In this document: one piece after another, positions 45,913 through 54,168 of the stretch
Layout of the letters: every line of letters starts with the position of its first letter
Position numbering within the stretch: the stretch's first letter is position 1
NCBI RefSeq assembly: GCF_051062515.1
Contig: NZ_JAMXEK010000004.1
Origin: Aliarcobacter sp017996075
GTDB taxonomy: Bacteria; Campylobacterota; Campylobacteria; Campylobacterales; Arcobacteraceae
DNA: 64,000 nucleotides
Direction: 5' to 3' (one strand)
Position numbers and translations under genes: made by a program
The notes under the pieces: model-generated
The model's input: the letters and a program-made list of their open reading frames with translations, nothing else
Databases searched by the model: none
What the model was told of the DNA's origin: nothing

Positions 45913-45993
45913 ATGAATAAAAGAATTTTTTTTAGTGCTCCACATATGAGTGGAAATGAATTAAAATATATAGAAAAAGTATTTGAAATATAA
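45913..45993 (+). pseudogene. 5' stub of pglE (duplicated)
   Basis: A 26-codon frame whose first 25 codons (45913-45987) match the start of the intact pglE at 47464-47538 in 73 of 75 bases. It then leaves homology and stops. The stub marks the left joint of the inserted AlbA_2 gene, and the intact pglE start marks the right joint. It keeps its ribosome site and could produce a short meaningless peptide. Confidence 0.88.
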
Positions 45994-45995
45994 AA

Positions 45996-47471
45996 ATGAC
46001 GAAACAAGAGCTACAAAATAAACTTCAAGATATAGAGTGGGAAGATTTTGAAGTAAAACTAGCAATTGGTGGTGTGCCAAAAAGTGTTTGGGAAAGTGTG
46101 AGTGCTTTTTCAAATACTGCTGGTGGTTGGCTTATATTTGGGATAGAAGAAAAAAATGGTATTTTTAATATAGTTGGAGTTTCTAATCCTTCTAAAATTG
46201 AACATCAGTTTTTAAATAGTTTAAATGGAGAAAAGTTCAATATAAAAATAAGAGTAAATTCTTATAAATACAATTTTGATGATAAAATAGTTTTACCTTT
46301 TTATATACCTATTTCAAAACAAAAACCAGTCTATTTTAATAGTTTATCAAATAGTTTTATAAGAAGTGGAAGTGCAGATAGAAGAGCTACAAAAGAAGAG
46401 ATAGATAGTATGTTTAGAGACCAAAGTTTTGGAACAAAAACTTCTGAAACTATAGAAAACTATTCTATTGAAAATCTATCATCAATTTCTCTAAACCAAT
46501 ATAAAGAGTATTTACAAATATCAAATCCGACTTCAAACTACAATAAACTAAATATGGAAGAGTTTTTACATAAAGTTTTAGTTTTAATCGATGGTAAACC
46601 AACATATGCTGGACTTCTATTTTTTGGAACAAGAGATAGTATTCAAAGATATTTTGTAGATTTCAGAATAGATTTGTTTGAAATACCAGGAATTAGTATT
46701 TCAGATGCAAAAGTAAGATATACATATAGACTTCCAGAGCAAGAAAATCTTTGGGATTATTATTTCATACTTTTTGAGAGAATAACTATGAGAATAAATA
46801 AGCCATTTAAGTTGGATAATATGGGGTTTGCTAAAGAGGATTATCCTTATATAGATGCACTAAGAGAAGCACTTGTAAATATGCTTATGCATGCTGATTA
46901 TTTTTCACCTATAAAATCAAGAATAAGAGTTTTTAGTGATAAAATAGAGTTTTTTAATGCTGGAAGTTATCCAAAACCAATAGAGTATTTTCTGCATAGC
47001 GATACTTCAATGCCACGAAATCCAATTTTAGCAAAACTTTTTCGTGTAGTAAAACTTGCTGAAAATGCTGGATATGGATTTGATAAAATGATAGATGGAT
47101 GGAAAACATATACAGATATACCAATAGACTTTAAGACAGATATGGATACAAGCTTAACTACTTTTTATTTGGAAAAAAAAGAAGCCCAAGTAGAAGCCCA
47201 AGTAGAAGCCCAAGTAGAAGCCCAAGTAGAAGCCCAAGTAGAAGCCCAAGTAGATTTGAATGATACAGAAAAAAAAGTTTTAGAATTTTTAAATTTTGAA
47301 AATCTTTCATCGGCACAATTGGTTCAAAAATTAGGTTTAAAAAGTTTATCAGGTAGTCTGAAAAATGCCATTAGGCATCTATTAGAGATTAAGTTAATTG
47401 AATTAACTATTCCAAATAAAACAAAAAGCCGAAATCAAAAATATAAAATTAGGAAAAAAAACAATGAATAA
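45996..47471 (+). CDS. AlbA_2 (Schlafen-like) / ATP-binding transcriptional-regulator-type protein with EAQV repeats
   Basis: 491 residues. N-terminal AlbA_2 domain (WEDFEVKLAIGGVPKSVWESVSAFSNTAGG, GIEEKNG, about 10-130), a middle region ending in an HATPase_c_4-type segment (DALREALVNMLMHADY, FFNAGSYPKP, RNPILAKLFRVVKLAENAGYGFDKM), a linker of six EAQV tetrapeptides, then a winged helix (about 425-490). Proteins of this build are annotated as regulators or RecG-like; some Schlafen/AlbA_2 proteins are nucleases or defence factors. It is unrelated to sugar metabolism and lies between duplicated pglE 5' ends. Confidence 0.8.
   Translation: MTKQELQNKLQDIEWEDFEVKLAIGGVPKSVWESVSAFSNTAGGWLIFGIEEKNGIFNIVGVSNPSKIEHQFLNSLNGEKFNIKIRVNSYKYNFDDKIVLPFYIPISKQKPVYFNSLSNSFIRSGSADRRATKEEIDSMFRDQSFGTKTSETIENYSIENLSSISLNQYKEYLQISNPTSNYNKLNMEEFLHKVLVLIDGKPTYAGLLFFGTRDSIQRYFVDFRIDLFEIPGISISDAKVRYTYRLPEQENLWDYYFILFERITMRINKPFKLDNMGFAKEDYPYIDALREALVNMLMHADYFSPIKSRIRVFSDKIEFFNAGSYPKPIEYFLHSDTSMPRNPILAKLFRVVKLAENAGYGFDKMIDGWKTYTDIPIDFKTDMDTSLTTFYLEKKEAQVEAQVEAQVEAQVEAQVEAQVDLNDTEKKVLEFLNFENLSSAQLVQKLGLKSLSGSLKNAIRHLLEIKLIELTIPNKTKSRNQKYKIRKKNNE
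47181..47252 (+). repeat. 6 x 12-bp tandem repeat in the AlbA_2 gene
   Basis: The unit gaagcccaagta is repeated six times without a mismatch, encoding (EAQV)6 as the linker between the ATP-binding-like region and the C-terminal winged helix. Because the unit is a multiple of 3, copy-number changes would only alter linker length. Confidence 0.93.
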
Positions 47472-48573
47472 AAGAATTTTTTTAAGTGCACCACATATGA
47501 GTGGAAATGAATTAAAATATATAGAAAAAGTATTTGAAAGCAATTATATAGCTCCTCTTGGTGAATATGTAAATAAATTTGAAGATAGTATTAAAAACTA
47601 TACAAAATCAGAAAATGCTCTTGCAGTTACTTCAGGAACTGCAGCTATTCATTTAGCTTTAAGAGTTTTAGGAATAAAAGAGGGGGATGATGTTCTTGCT
47701 TCAACTTTTACATTTATAGGATCTATTAATGCAATACTTTATCAAGGAGCTAATTCAATTTTTATAGATAGTGATAAGGAAACTTGGAATTTATGTCCAA
47801 AACTTTTAAATAAATATTTATGTGAATGTGATAAAAAACCAAAAGCTTTAATTGTAACTCATTTATACGGACAGTGTGCAAATATAGAAAAAATAGCAGA
47901 TATTTGTAATCTTCATGGAGTTTATTTAATAGAAGATGCGGCTGAAAGTTTGGGAGCTACTTATAAAGGGAAACATACTGGAACTTTTGGAGATTTTGGA
48001 ATATATAGTTTTAATGGAAATAAAATTTTAACTACAAGTGGTGGTGGAATGCTAGTTTCTTCAAATAAAGATTGGATTGAAAAAGCAAAGTTTTATTCTA
48101 CTCAAGCAAAAGAGCCTTATATTCACTATGAACATTTAGAGTATGGATATAACTATCGTATGTCAAATGTTCTAGCAGCTATTGGTGTTGGACAAATGGA
48201 AGTTATAGAGGACAGAGTTGCTAAAAAAAGAGAGATTTTTGAGTGGTATAAAGAGTTTTTAGGTAATATAAAAGAGATAAGTTTTATGCCAGAACTTGAA
48301 AATAGTAGAGGAAATAGATGGCTTACAGCAATCACTTTTGAAAAGAGTGATTATAATAAAATAATGAAGGCATTAGATGAAGTAAATGTAGAGTCAAGAC
48401 CATTATGGAAACCAATGCATATGCAAAAACTTTTTGAAAATTCAAAATCTATTTTAAATGGTTTTAGTGAAGAGTTGTTTTCTAAAGGACTTTGTTTAGC
48501 AAGTAGTACAACAATGACAAAAGATGATGTAAAAATGATTTGTGATCTTATCAAAAAGGAAATTGAGTGTTAA
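47464..48573 (+). CDS. pglE: UDP-4-keto-6-deoxy-HexNAc aminotransferase
   Basis: PLP enzyme of the DegT family, 369 residues. FLSAPHMSGNELKYIEKVF at the start, DAAESLGATYKG, PLP lysine in YSFNGNKILTTSGGGM and YGYNYRMSNVLAAIG. Reaction: amination of the PglF product to UDP-4-amino-4,6-dideoxy-GlcNAc. Its start overlaps the AlbA_2 gene end by 8 bp and its stop overlaps the pglF GTG start. The first 75 bp exist a second time at 45913. Confidence 0.9.
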   Translation: MNKRIFLSAPHMSGNELKYIEKVFESNYIAPLGEYVNKFEDSIKNYTKSENALAVTSGTAAIHLALRVLGIKEGDDVLASTFTFIGSINAILYQGANSIFIDSDKETWNLCPKLLNKYLCECDKKPKALIVTHLYGQCANIEKIADICNLHGVYLIEDAAESLGATYKGKHTGTFGDFGIYSFNGNKILTTSGGGMLVSSNKDWIEKAKFYSTQAKEPYIHYEHLEYGYNYRMSNVLAAIGVGQMEVIEDRVAKKREIFEWYKEFLGNIKEISFMPELENSRGNRWLTAITFEKSDYNKIMKALDEVNVESRPLWKPMHMQKLFENSKSILNGFSEELFSKGLCLASSTTMTKDDVKMICDLIKKEIEC

Positions 48574-50330
48574 AACCAACTGCTAAAAAAAGATTACTAT
48601 TTTTTATATCACTTGATACTATATTATCTTTATTTACTCTTTTCTTAGCATATAATTTAAGATTTAATTTTGAAATACCTGAACTATTTCTAGAGCCATT
48701 TTGGAGAGTTTTTTTAGTAATATTAGCTTTAAAAATTTTTACATTTATGTACTTAAAAATATACAAAGTTGCTTGGAGATTTTTTTCATTATATGAAGTT
48801 AAAACTATTATAATAGCACATCTTATTTCATATATAATTGCGGCTGTAACTATATTATTTTTTAAAGATATTTTTAGCCCTATTGCTAAGAGTATTTTGA
48901 TTATAGATTTTATTTTATCTCTGGTTCTTATAATTTTTTTAAGACTTTCAAAAAGAATTGTTATTGAAAGTGGTAAAAATGATAAATATAAGAAAACACT
49001 TATTATAGGTGCTAATCAATCTTTAAAAACTTTTTTAAATGATAAAGAAAATTTTAAATATTCTGTTCAGGCAGTTGTTGATGATAATAAGAATTTAGAA
49101 AATACATATATTTTTAATTTAAGAGTTTATGGTTTTGATAAACTTGAAAATTTAGTTAAAGACAATGATATAGAGACTGTTATAATTGTTAATGAGTACA
49201 CCCCTGATCAATTACTTAAAATTTATGAAACATTAAAATCTTTAAAAGTATTAGATATTAAATTAGTAAATACCATTACAGATTCAAATATGAAGAAGTT
49301 AAAAGATATTACAGTTGAAGATTTATTAGCACGACATCCAAAAGATTTGGATAAAAAGCAAATAGAAAATTTCATAAAAAATAAGGTAGTTTTAATTACA
49401 GGAGCTGGTGGAAGTATTGGTAGTGAGATAAGTAGAAAGTGTGTAAGTTTTGGCGCAAAACAACTTATTTTATTGGATCATAGTGAATATAATTTATACT
49501 CTATAACTGAAGAATTAAAAGATTCTAATATAGTTCCAGTTATGCAAACAGTTAGAAAAATAGAGTTTCTTGAAAAAACTTTTGAAAAATATAAACCTCA
49601 AATTGTAATTCATGCAGCTGCTTACAAGCATGTTCCTTTAGTAGAACATAATATTTTAGAAGGTATTACAAATAATATAATAGGTACAAAAAATACAATA
49701 GATTTATCTATAAAATACAAAGTTGAAAAATTTGTTTTAATATCAACAGATAAAGCAGTAAGGCCAACAAATGTAATGGGAACAACAAAAAGAGTTTGTG
49801 AATTATATGCTCAAAATGTAGATTCAAAAAATACAGAAATAGTAGCTGTACGATTTGGAAATGTTTTGGGAAGTAGTGGAAGTGTAATTCCAAAATTTAA
49901 AGCCCAAATAGAAGCTGGACAAAATTTAACAGTAACGCATCCAGAAATTACAAGATATTTTATGCTTATTCCTGAAGCTTGCGAACTTGTCCTTCAAGCT
50001 GCAAGTATTGGAAAGGGTGGAGAGATATTTATTCTTGATATGGGTGAACCTATAAAAATAGTTGATTTGGCTAAAAAAATGATAGAGCTAAGTGGAAGAA
50101 GTGAGATTGGAATAGAGTTTTGTGGATTAAGACCTGGTGAAAAACTATATGAAGAACTTTTAATAGATGATAGTGATAAAAAAACACAATACGAGTCAAT
50201 AACAGTTGCTAGTCCAACTTTTTTTGATATAGAAGAATTAAATAAAAAAATAGAAGAGTTGCTTGTTTGTGAAGATAAAATATCAAAACTTAAAGAGATA
50301 GTTCCAGAATTTGATCATAGGTTGAATTAA
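48567..50330 (+). CDS. pglF: UDP-GlcNAc 4,6-dehydratase, membrane-anchored
   Basis: 587 residues, start GTG at 48567. Four N-terminal membrane helices (to about residue 125), a CoA-binding-like domain (TLIIGANQSLK), then the SDR dehydratase: ITGAGGSIGSEISRK, HAAAYKHVPLVEHN, ISTDKAVRPTNVMGTTKR (Met/Lys replacing the Tyr of the usual YxxxK). First step of bacillosamine synthesis. The last 68 bp of the gene plus 6 bp downstream are repeated exactly at 52282-52355, beyond the AbiE pair. Confidence 0.92.
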   Translation: MLKPTAKKRLLFFISLDTILSLFTLFLAYNLRFNFEIPELFLEPFWRVFLVILALKIFTFMYLKIYKVAWRFFSLYEVKTIIIAHLISYIIAAVTILFFKDIFSPIAKSILIIDFILSLVLIIFLRLSKRIVIESGKNDKYKKTLIIGANQSLKTFLNDKENFKYSVQAVVDDNKNLENTYIFNLRVYGFDKLENLVKDNDIETVIIVNEYTPDQLLKIYETLKSLKVLDIKLVNTITDSNMKKLKDITVEDLLARHPKDLDKKQIENFIKNKVVLITGAGGSIGSEISRKCVSFGAKQLILLDHSEYNLYSITEELKDSNIVPVMQTVRKIEFLEKTFEKYKPQIVIHAAAYKHVPLVEHNILEGITNNIIGTKNTIDLSIKYKVEKFVLISTDKAVRPTNVMGTTKRVCELYAQNVDSKNTEIVAVRFGNVLGSSGSVIPKFKAQIEAGQNLTVTHPEITRYFMLIPEACELVLQAASIGKGGEIFILDMGEPIKIVDLAKKMIELSGRSEIGIEFCGLRPGEKLYEELLIDDSDKKTQYESITVASPTFFDIEELNKKIEELLVCEDKISKLKEIVPEFDHRLN

Positions 50331-50336
50331 TTTTAT
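50263..50336 (+). repeat. 74-bp direct repeat, left copy (3' end of pglF)
   Basis: Covers the last codons of pglF, its TAA and 6 more bases. Identical in every base to 52282-52355. The two copies start 2019 bp apart and bracket the galE relic and the AbiE operon. Confidence 0.95.
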
Positions 50337-50462
50337 AAATAACATTTAATTTATATTTTGCGAAGTTAAAGTATCGGCGGATGAAATCTTTTGAATTCAC
50401 AAAATACAAATCAAAAAAAGATGATGTTGTATATCTTTTTATTGCAATCAAAGATATAAACA

Positions 50463-50540
50463 ATGATAGTTAAGATAAGAGTAGGGGATATCGCAAGCTG
50501 TTTTGCAAATACAAAAAAAGCAAAAGAGTATGGAAAATAA
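50463..50540 (+). pseudogene. C-terminal relic of a GalE-type epimerase
   Basis: A 25-codon frame containing VGDIASCFANTKKAKEYG, which matches the conserved C-terminal GDIAxCxAxxxKAxxxLGW of UDP-glucose 4-epimerases. Nothing else of the gene is recognisable. Upstream, 50381-50473 is a 30-codon frame (MKSFEFTKYKSKKDD...) of no known family. The rest of the gap between pglF and the AbiE pair is AT-rich spacer. Confidence 0.6.
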
Positions 50541-50545
50541 ATAAA

Positions 50546-50588
50546 TTTAGCATAGTAAGTATGAATTTTTCATATTTACTATGCTAAA
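50546..50588. promoter_or_regulatory. 18-bp inverted repeat upstream of the AbiE operon (putative operator)
   Basis: Arms 50546-50563 (tttagcatagtaagtatg) and 50571-50588 (catatttactatgctaaa) are complementary at 17 of 18 positions with a 7-base spacer. It ends 30 bp before the antitoxin gene. AbiEi antitoxins are known to repress their own operon by binding inverted repeats in this position, so an operator is more likely than a terminator, although it could also end galE-relic or pglF transcription. Confidence 0.5.
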
Positions 50589-50618
50589 TAAGCTTAAATT
50601 TATATAAATTTTCATAAG

Positions 50619-51275
50619 ATGTTTTTTATGGACACATTAGATATAAAAAATGCTATCAAACTAAATTTTTTTACTGTTGATATGCTCAAAAATATATTGA
50701 TCAAAGAGTATGATCAACCTATTCAAAAAATAAACTATATGGTCAAAAATGGTGATTTGATAAGCCTCAAAAGAGGGATATATGTTTTTGGTGAAAAATA
50801 TCGTACATCACCACTCAACTACATATCTATAGCAAATATATTACATAAACCATCTTATGTGTCATTTGAGTATGCTTTATCTTATCATAGCTTGATACCT
50901 GAGAGAGTTTATACCATCACATCTGCTACTTCTAAAAAATCTATAGAATACTCTACATCAATTGGAAACTTTAGCTATCAAAAGGTACCTGCTAAAGCTT
51001 ACTCTTTAGGGATAGATTGGAAGTATAGTGAACTTGATGGTGGATATTTTATAGCTACACCTGAAAAAGCACTTTGTGATAAAATCTATGCTGATAAAAG
51101 AGCAAAAAATCTTAAAGAGCCTGAAGTACTAGAGTATCTTGAAGAGGATTTACGCATAGATTATCAAGATCTTTTGAAGCTTGATAGTAAGCTTTTTTGG
51201 TATATAGCTATGGGATATGGCTCAAAAGTTTTACTCTGTGTATCAAGTATTTTAAAAAGGATTCAAAATGGCTAA
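50619..51275 (+). CDS. AbiEi-type antitoxin (type IV toxin-antitoxin)
   Basis: 218 residues; the ATG at 50628 (MDTLDIKN) is an equally good start. N-terminal winged-helix (INYMVKNGDLISLKRGIYVF), then PSYVSFEYALSYHSLIPERVYTITSAT and GYFIATPEKALCDKIY, the signature of AbiEi/DUF6088-like transcriptional-regulator antitoxins. It overlaps the nucleotidyltransferase toxin gene by 8 bp. Usual function: autoregulation and neutralisation of AbiEii; several AbiE systems abort phage infection. Confidence 0.85.
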   Translation: MFFMDTLDIKNAIKLNFFTVDMLKNILIKEYDQPIQKINYMVKNGDLISLKRGIYVFGEKYRTSPLNYISIANILHKPSYVSFEYALSYHSLIPERVYTITSATSKKSIEYSTSIGNFSYQKVPAKAYSLGIDWKYSELDGGYFIATPEKALCDKIYADKRAKNLKEPEVLEYLEEDLRIDYQDLLKLDSKLFWYIAMGYGSKVLLCVSSILKRIQNG

Positions 51276-52167
51276 TATTCATCCACATATAGAAGCAATG
51301 CTAAATCGGTATGATTTAAAAAAAGATGATCCATATGAGGTGTTACGAGAGATTTTGCAAGAGATAGTTTTATATGCTTTATCAGATGCAGGTTTTTTTA
51401 AATATGCTGTTTTTTATGGTGGAACGGCACTTAGGATACTTTATAATCTACCAAGATATTCAGAGGATTTGGATTTTTCTTTGATAGAGCCTGATGATGA
51501 GTTTGATTTGAGTAGATATGAAAAAAATATTTTAGCGCATTTAAACAACTACGGTTTTGAAGCGATTATAGAAACAAAGATAAAAGAGCATAGTGCAGTT
51601 CAATCGGCTTTTGTCAAAGGAAACACAGTAAAGCACCTAATCGCTATCAATACACCTGAAGATATTGTAAACAAATATCCATCTACAAAACAACTCAAAA
51701 TAAAATTTGAAGTGGATACAAATCCACCTGTTGATTTTAAAGAAGAGGAAAAACTTCATCTTGTACCTATGCCATTTCAGATACGAACTATGAATATCTC
51801 TTCACTGTATGCAGGAAAGATGCATGCAGTGTTATGTAGAGGGTGGCAAAGTCGTCCAAAGGGTCGAGATTGGTATGATTTGGTTTGGTATGTGAAAAAT
51901 GGCTATGAGCTTGATATGACTCATCTTGAGGCAAGATTAAAGCAAAGCTGTAAAGCTTTTGAAGATAGTATAGGTGACATTTCAGAAAAAAAAGTGTTGG
52001 AGTTATTGAATAAAAGAATAGAAGAGTTAGATATCAAAATGGCAAAAGATGATGTGAGCAGGTTTATATACGACCAAAGAGAACTTGAACTTTGGAGCAA
52101 AGAGTTTTTTAAAGCTATTGCTTATATTATAAAGTTTAATGTATTTACAATAAAGTATGAAAAATAG
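51268..52167 (+). CDS. AbiEii-type nucleotidyltransferase toxin
   Basis: 299 residues. The nucleotidyltransferase core is clear: GGTALR at 51-56 and SEDLDFS at 65-71 (DxD metal ligands), followed by HLIAINTPED, KIKFEVDTNP and SSLYAGKMHAVLCRGWQSRPKGRDWYDLVWY, as in DUF1814/AbiEii. These toxins modify tRNA or other targets by nucleotide transfer. Downstream, 52168-52281 contains a short frame (MQPIRVELDELLS then a stop, followed by FSSKSFERIEYDI) that looks like a decayed small gene. Confidence 0.88.
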   Translation: MANIHPHIEAMLNRYDLKKDDPYEVLREILQEIVLYALSDAGFFKYAVFYGGTALRILYNLPRYSEDLDFSLIEPDDEFDLSRYEKNILAHLNNYGFEAIIETKIKEHSAVQSAFVKGNTVKHLIAINTPEDIVNKYPSTKQLKIKFEVDTNPPVDFKEEEKLHLVPMPFQIRTMNISSLYAGKMHAVLCRGWQSRPKGRDWYDLVWYVKNGYELDMTHLEARLKQSCKAFEDSIGDISEKKVLELLNKRIEELDIKMAKDDVSRFIYDQRELELWSKEFFKAIAYIIKFNVFTIKYEK

Positions 52168-52281
52168 TACAATAAAAAATATTAAATAAAGAGATATAGA
52201 TGCAACCAATAAGAGTAGAACTAGATGAGCTACTTTCTTGATTTTCATCCAAAAGCTTTGAAAGAATAGAATATGATATAT

Positions 52282-52355
52282 TGTTTGTGAAGATAAAATA
52301 TCAAAACTTAAAGAGATAGTTCCAGAATTTGATCATAGGTTGAATTAATTTTATT
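52282..52355 (+). repeat. 74-bp direct repeat, right copy (displaced pglF 3' end)
   Basis: Exact copy of 50263-50336 carrying the last pglF codons and stop without the rest of the gene. It is the right border of the AbiE cassette; the MazF pair follows 51 bp later. Confidence 0.95.
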
Positions 52356-52368
52356 CTTACTTTAGTGT

Positions 52369-52377
52369 GATAAAATG
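52369..52377 (+). promoter_or_regulatory. putative extended -10 promoter of the MazF-type operon
   Basis: TGA followed by TAAAAT (52372-52377) directly after the right repeat copy; an aaggag ribosome site is at 52394-52399 and the ATG at 52407. A TATAAT at 52385-52390 is closer to consensus but would start transcription at the ribosome site. Confidence 0.4.
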
Positions 52378-52406
52378 TATGAATTATAATCATAAAGGAG
52401 TCTAAA

Positions 52407-52649
52407 ATGTTAAGAAAAACAGTAACAATAAATGATAATTTATATAATATGTTAATATCTTCTAAAATTACAGAAAAATATAGTTCTTTTTCTGAATTAG
52501 TTTCTACTTCATTGGAGCTTCTTATTGAGAAAAACAAAAAAGAACAGTATAAAAAAGCTATGATAGAAGCCTCTAAAGATAAACTATATCTTAAAGATAT
52601 GGAAGATATAGAAAATGATTTTAAATATGTTGATTTTGAAGAAAAATAG
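52407..52649 (+). CDS. Small antitoxin of a MazF-type pair
   Basis: 80 residues: an N-terminal ribbon-helix-helix-like segment (RKTVTINDNLYNMLISSKITEKYSSFSELVSTSLELLIEK) and a charged, acidic C-terminal tail (KDMEDIENDFKYVDFEEK), as in antitoxins whose tail binds MazF. It is directly followed by the toxin gene with no gap. Confidence 0.8.
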   Translation: MLRKTVTINDNLYNMLISSKITEKYSSFSELVSTSLELLIEKNKKEQYKKAMIEASKDKLYLKDMEDIENDFKYVDFEEK

Positions 52650-52982
52650 ATGCAACAATATGATATTTATCTAGCAGATTTAAATCCTACCATAGGAAGA
52701 GAGCAAAAAGGTACAAGACCAGTTTTAATAATATCAAATGAATATGAAAATATTTTAGATATTTTAACTATTATTCCAATAACTTCATTGAAAAATGGAA
52801 GAAAAGTATATCCAAATGAACTTTTTTTAGAACATGAATTAGAAAAACCATCAATTCTTTTGTGCCAACAAATAAGAACTATTTCTAAAGAAAGATTGGT
52901 AAAAAAACTAACAACTATTTCTAGTTTCAAAACGCAAGAAAAAATTTTACAAATACTTTGTAATAGATTTGAAAGAATATAA
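52650..52982 (+). CDS. MazF/PemK-type endoribonuclease toxin
   Basis: 110 residues with the full PemK/MazF pattern: QYDIYLADLNPTIGREQKGTRPVLIIS (catalytic-type Arg in GxEQKGxRP), IIPITS, EKPSILLCQQIRTISKERL and a C-terminal ILCNRFERI. Cleaves mRNA at short sequences when the antitoxin is lost. Complete length. Confidence 0.9.
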   Translation: MQQYDIYLADLNPTIGREQKGTRPVLIISNEYENILDILTIIPITSLKNGRKVYPNELFLEHELEKPSILLCQQIRTISKERLVKKLTTISSFKTQEKILQILCNRFERI

Positions 52983-53066
52983 AAAGACAAGATAAGAAAT
53001 GATACTCCAGCGTATGCACGGAGAAATACAAAGCGAAAATTTTGGAAATAAAATAAAATTATAGAA

Positions 53067-53473
53067 ACTACTCAAAATTTATCTTATATTCTAGAAGTAG
53101 AGTTTAAAGTTAATCCAAATATTGCCAAAGGAACAACTTCTATTCTTGAAATAAAATATTCAAATGAAGATAAAGCAAGAATAAAAACTATTTTAGAAGA
53201 TGTTATATAACAAAGCATGAAAATGATACTTCGTTTTATAAAAATAAAATTATGACAAAAGAAATTGGAGATATTAAAATATCAGAAGAAGCTATTAATA
53301 AACCTAAAAAAGCTTTAATTGTAACAGTTGCTTTTATAACTGGATTTATTCTTTCAATATTCTTAGTATTTTTTATTCAATTTATTCAAAGTATAAAAAA
53401 GAGTCTTAAACTCTTTTTTATACTTAAAAATTCTTTAATCTTTTATTGTCTTTTTCCAAATGTAATAGCATAA
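53067..53473 (+). pseudogene. Relic of a Wzz-type chain-length determinant
   Basis: Two pieces in different frames. The first (to the TAA near 53211) reads NIAKGTTSILEIKYSNEDKA; the second, from about 53218, runs through KIMTKEIGDIKISEEAINKP to the membrane helix KKALIVTVAFITGFILSIF, the conserved C-terminal end of Wzz/polysaccharide co-polymerases (PxxP-like region plus TM2). The N-terminal half is missing and a frameshift separates the pieces, so it is not functional. Its place next to the repeat-unit genes suggests the locus once had its own length regulator here. The open frame runs on to a stop at 53473, through the terminator hairpin. Confidence 0.6.
53391..53423. terminator. bidirectional intrinsic terminator
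   Basis: Perfect 14-bp stem (gtataaaaaagagt / actcttttttatac) with a 5-base loop. The A-run and T-run in the arms let it act in both directions. It separates the rightward polysaccharide/toxin region from the leftward genes beyond 53.4 kb. Confidence 0.75.
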
Positions 53474-54168
53474 GCTTGATTTCTAATATCAAACAGTGGA
53501 TCATTTGGAGCGCCTACACCTGCTGGAATTTCAGATGGAAAATAAACATCTGAGTTGCACACATTTCCGCTATATTGAGAAACATTTAAAGTTCCTACAA
53601 AATCCTCTTTATGCTAACCTGTCCATAAAGCTGTTGTATCATTTGTCACATCATTTTTATTTGCATAAACTAAATACATTTTATAAGATACAGGTCTATT
53701 TTTAACATATTTGCTAAAATCATCTTCTAAAAATTTATCACCTTTTTTCTCTAACTCCTCTTTTGTAAGATATTTTATCCCATAAACAGGAACAAATTTC
53801 CATCTAGCAGGAATCATATCTCCACTTTTTTTATCTTTGAACATAAATGTATGAATACTGTAAAATTCAATATTTGAAACACTAGGAGTTATACCTCTTT
53901 TGCTATTGTACTCAATAAAATTACGATAAGAATCTACTTCTTTCATAAGTTTAGCAATATTCTCTTTATCAACTTTTCCATTTACAGGAATGTTCATTTC
54001 AAAGAATTGCCCAAACTCTTGTGGATTTTTTGCAAAGTTAATCTCTGTATTTAACATAACCATTGTCCAAGCTTCATTTTCGCCATTAAGTTTAATAGCA
54101 AGTCCAAGTCCTCTTGGTTTGCTTTTATCTGTTTTTAAAGCTCCACCCAAAGAGTATCTAACTTGTGC
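53443..54168 (-). pseudogene. Catalase-family (SrpA-like) peroxidase relic
   Basis: Leftward frame with catalase-family segments: RYSLGGALKTDKSKPRGLGLAIKL, EAWTMVMLNTE, FGQFFEMN and ARWKFVPVYG. The N-terminal part with the distal heme His is gone (homology starts at RYSLGGA). A TAG at 53614-53616 interrupts the frame, after which the same frame continues HKEDFVGTLNVSQYSG to APNDPLFDIRNQAYAI and a natural stop at 53443. So it has a truncated 5' end plus an internal nonsense codon. 54169-54265 contains only AT-rich spacer. Confidence 0.75.

Noticed and set aside
47181..47252. Tandem repeat considered as a CRISPR remnant
   Set aside because: No spacers; 12-bp units are contiguous and in frame within a protein gene. 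No CRISPR array was seen anywhere in the window.
52168..52281. Short frame after AbiEii (MQPIRVELDELLS) as a gene
   Set aside because: Stops after 13 codons; the following in-frame segment runs into the repeat. It is at most a relic of a small gene.
53496..53705. 69-aa plus-strand frame
   Set aside because: Lies opposite the catalase relic and reads its antisense; no independent support.
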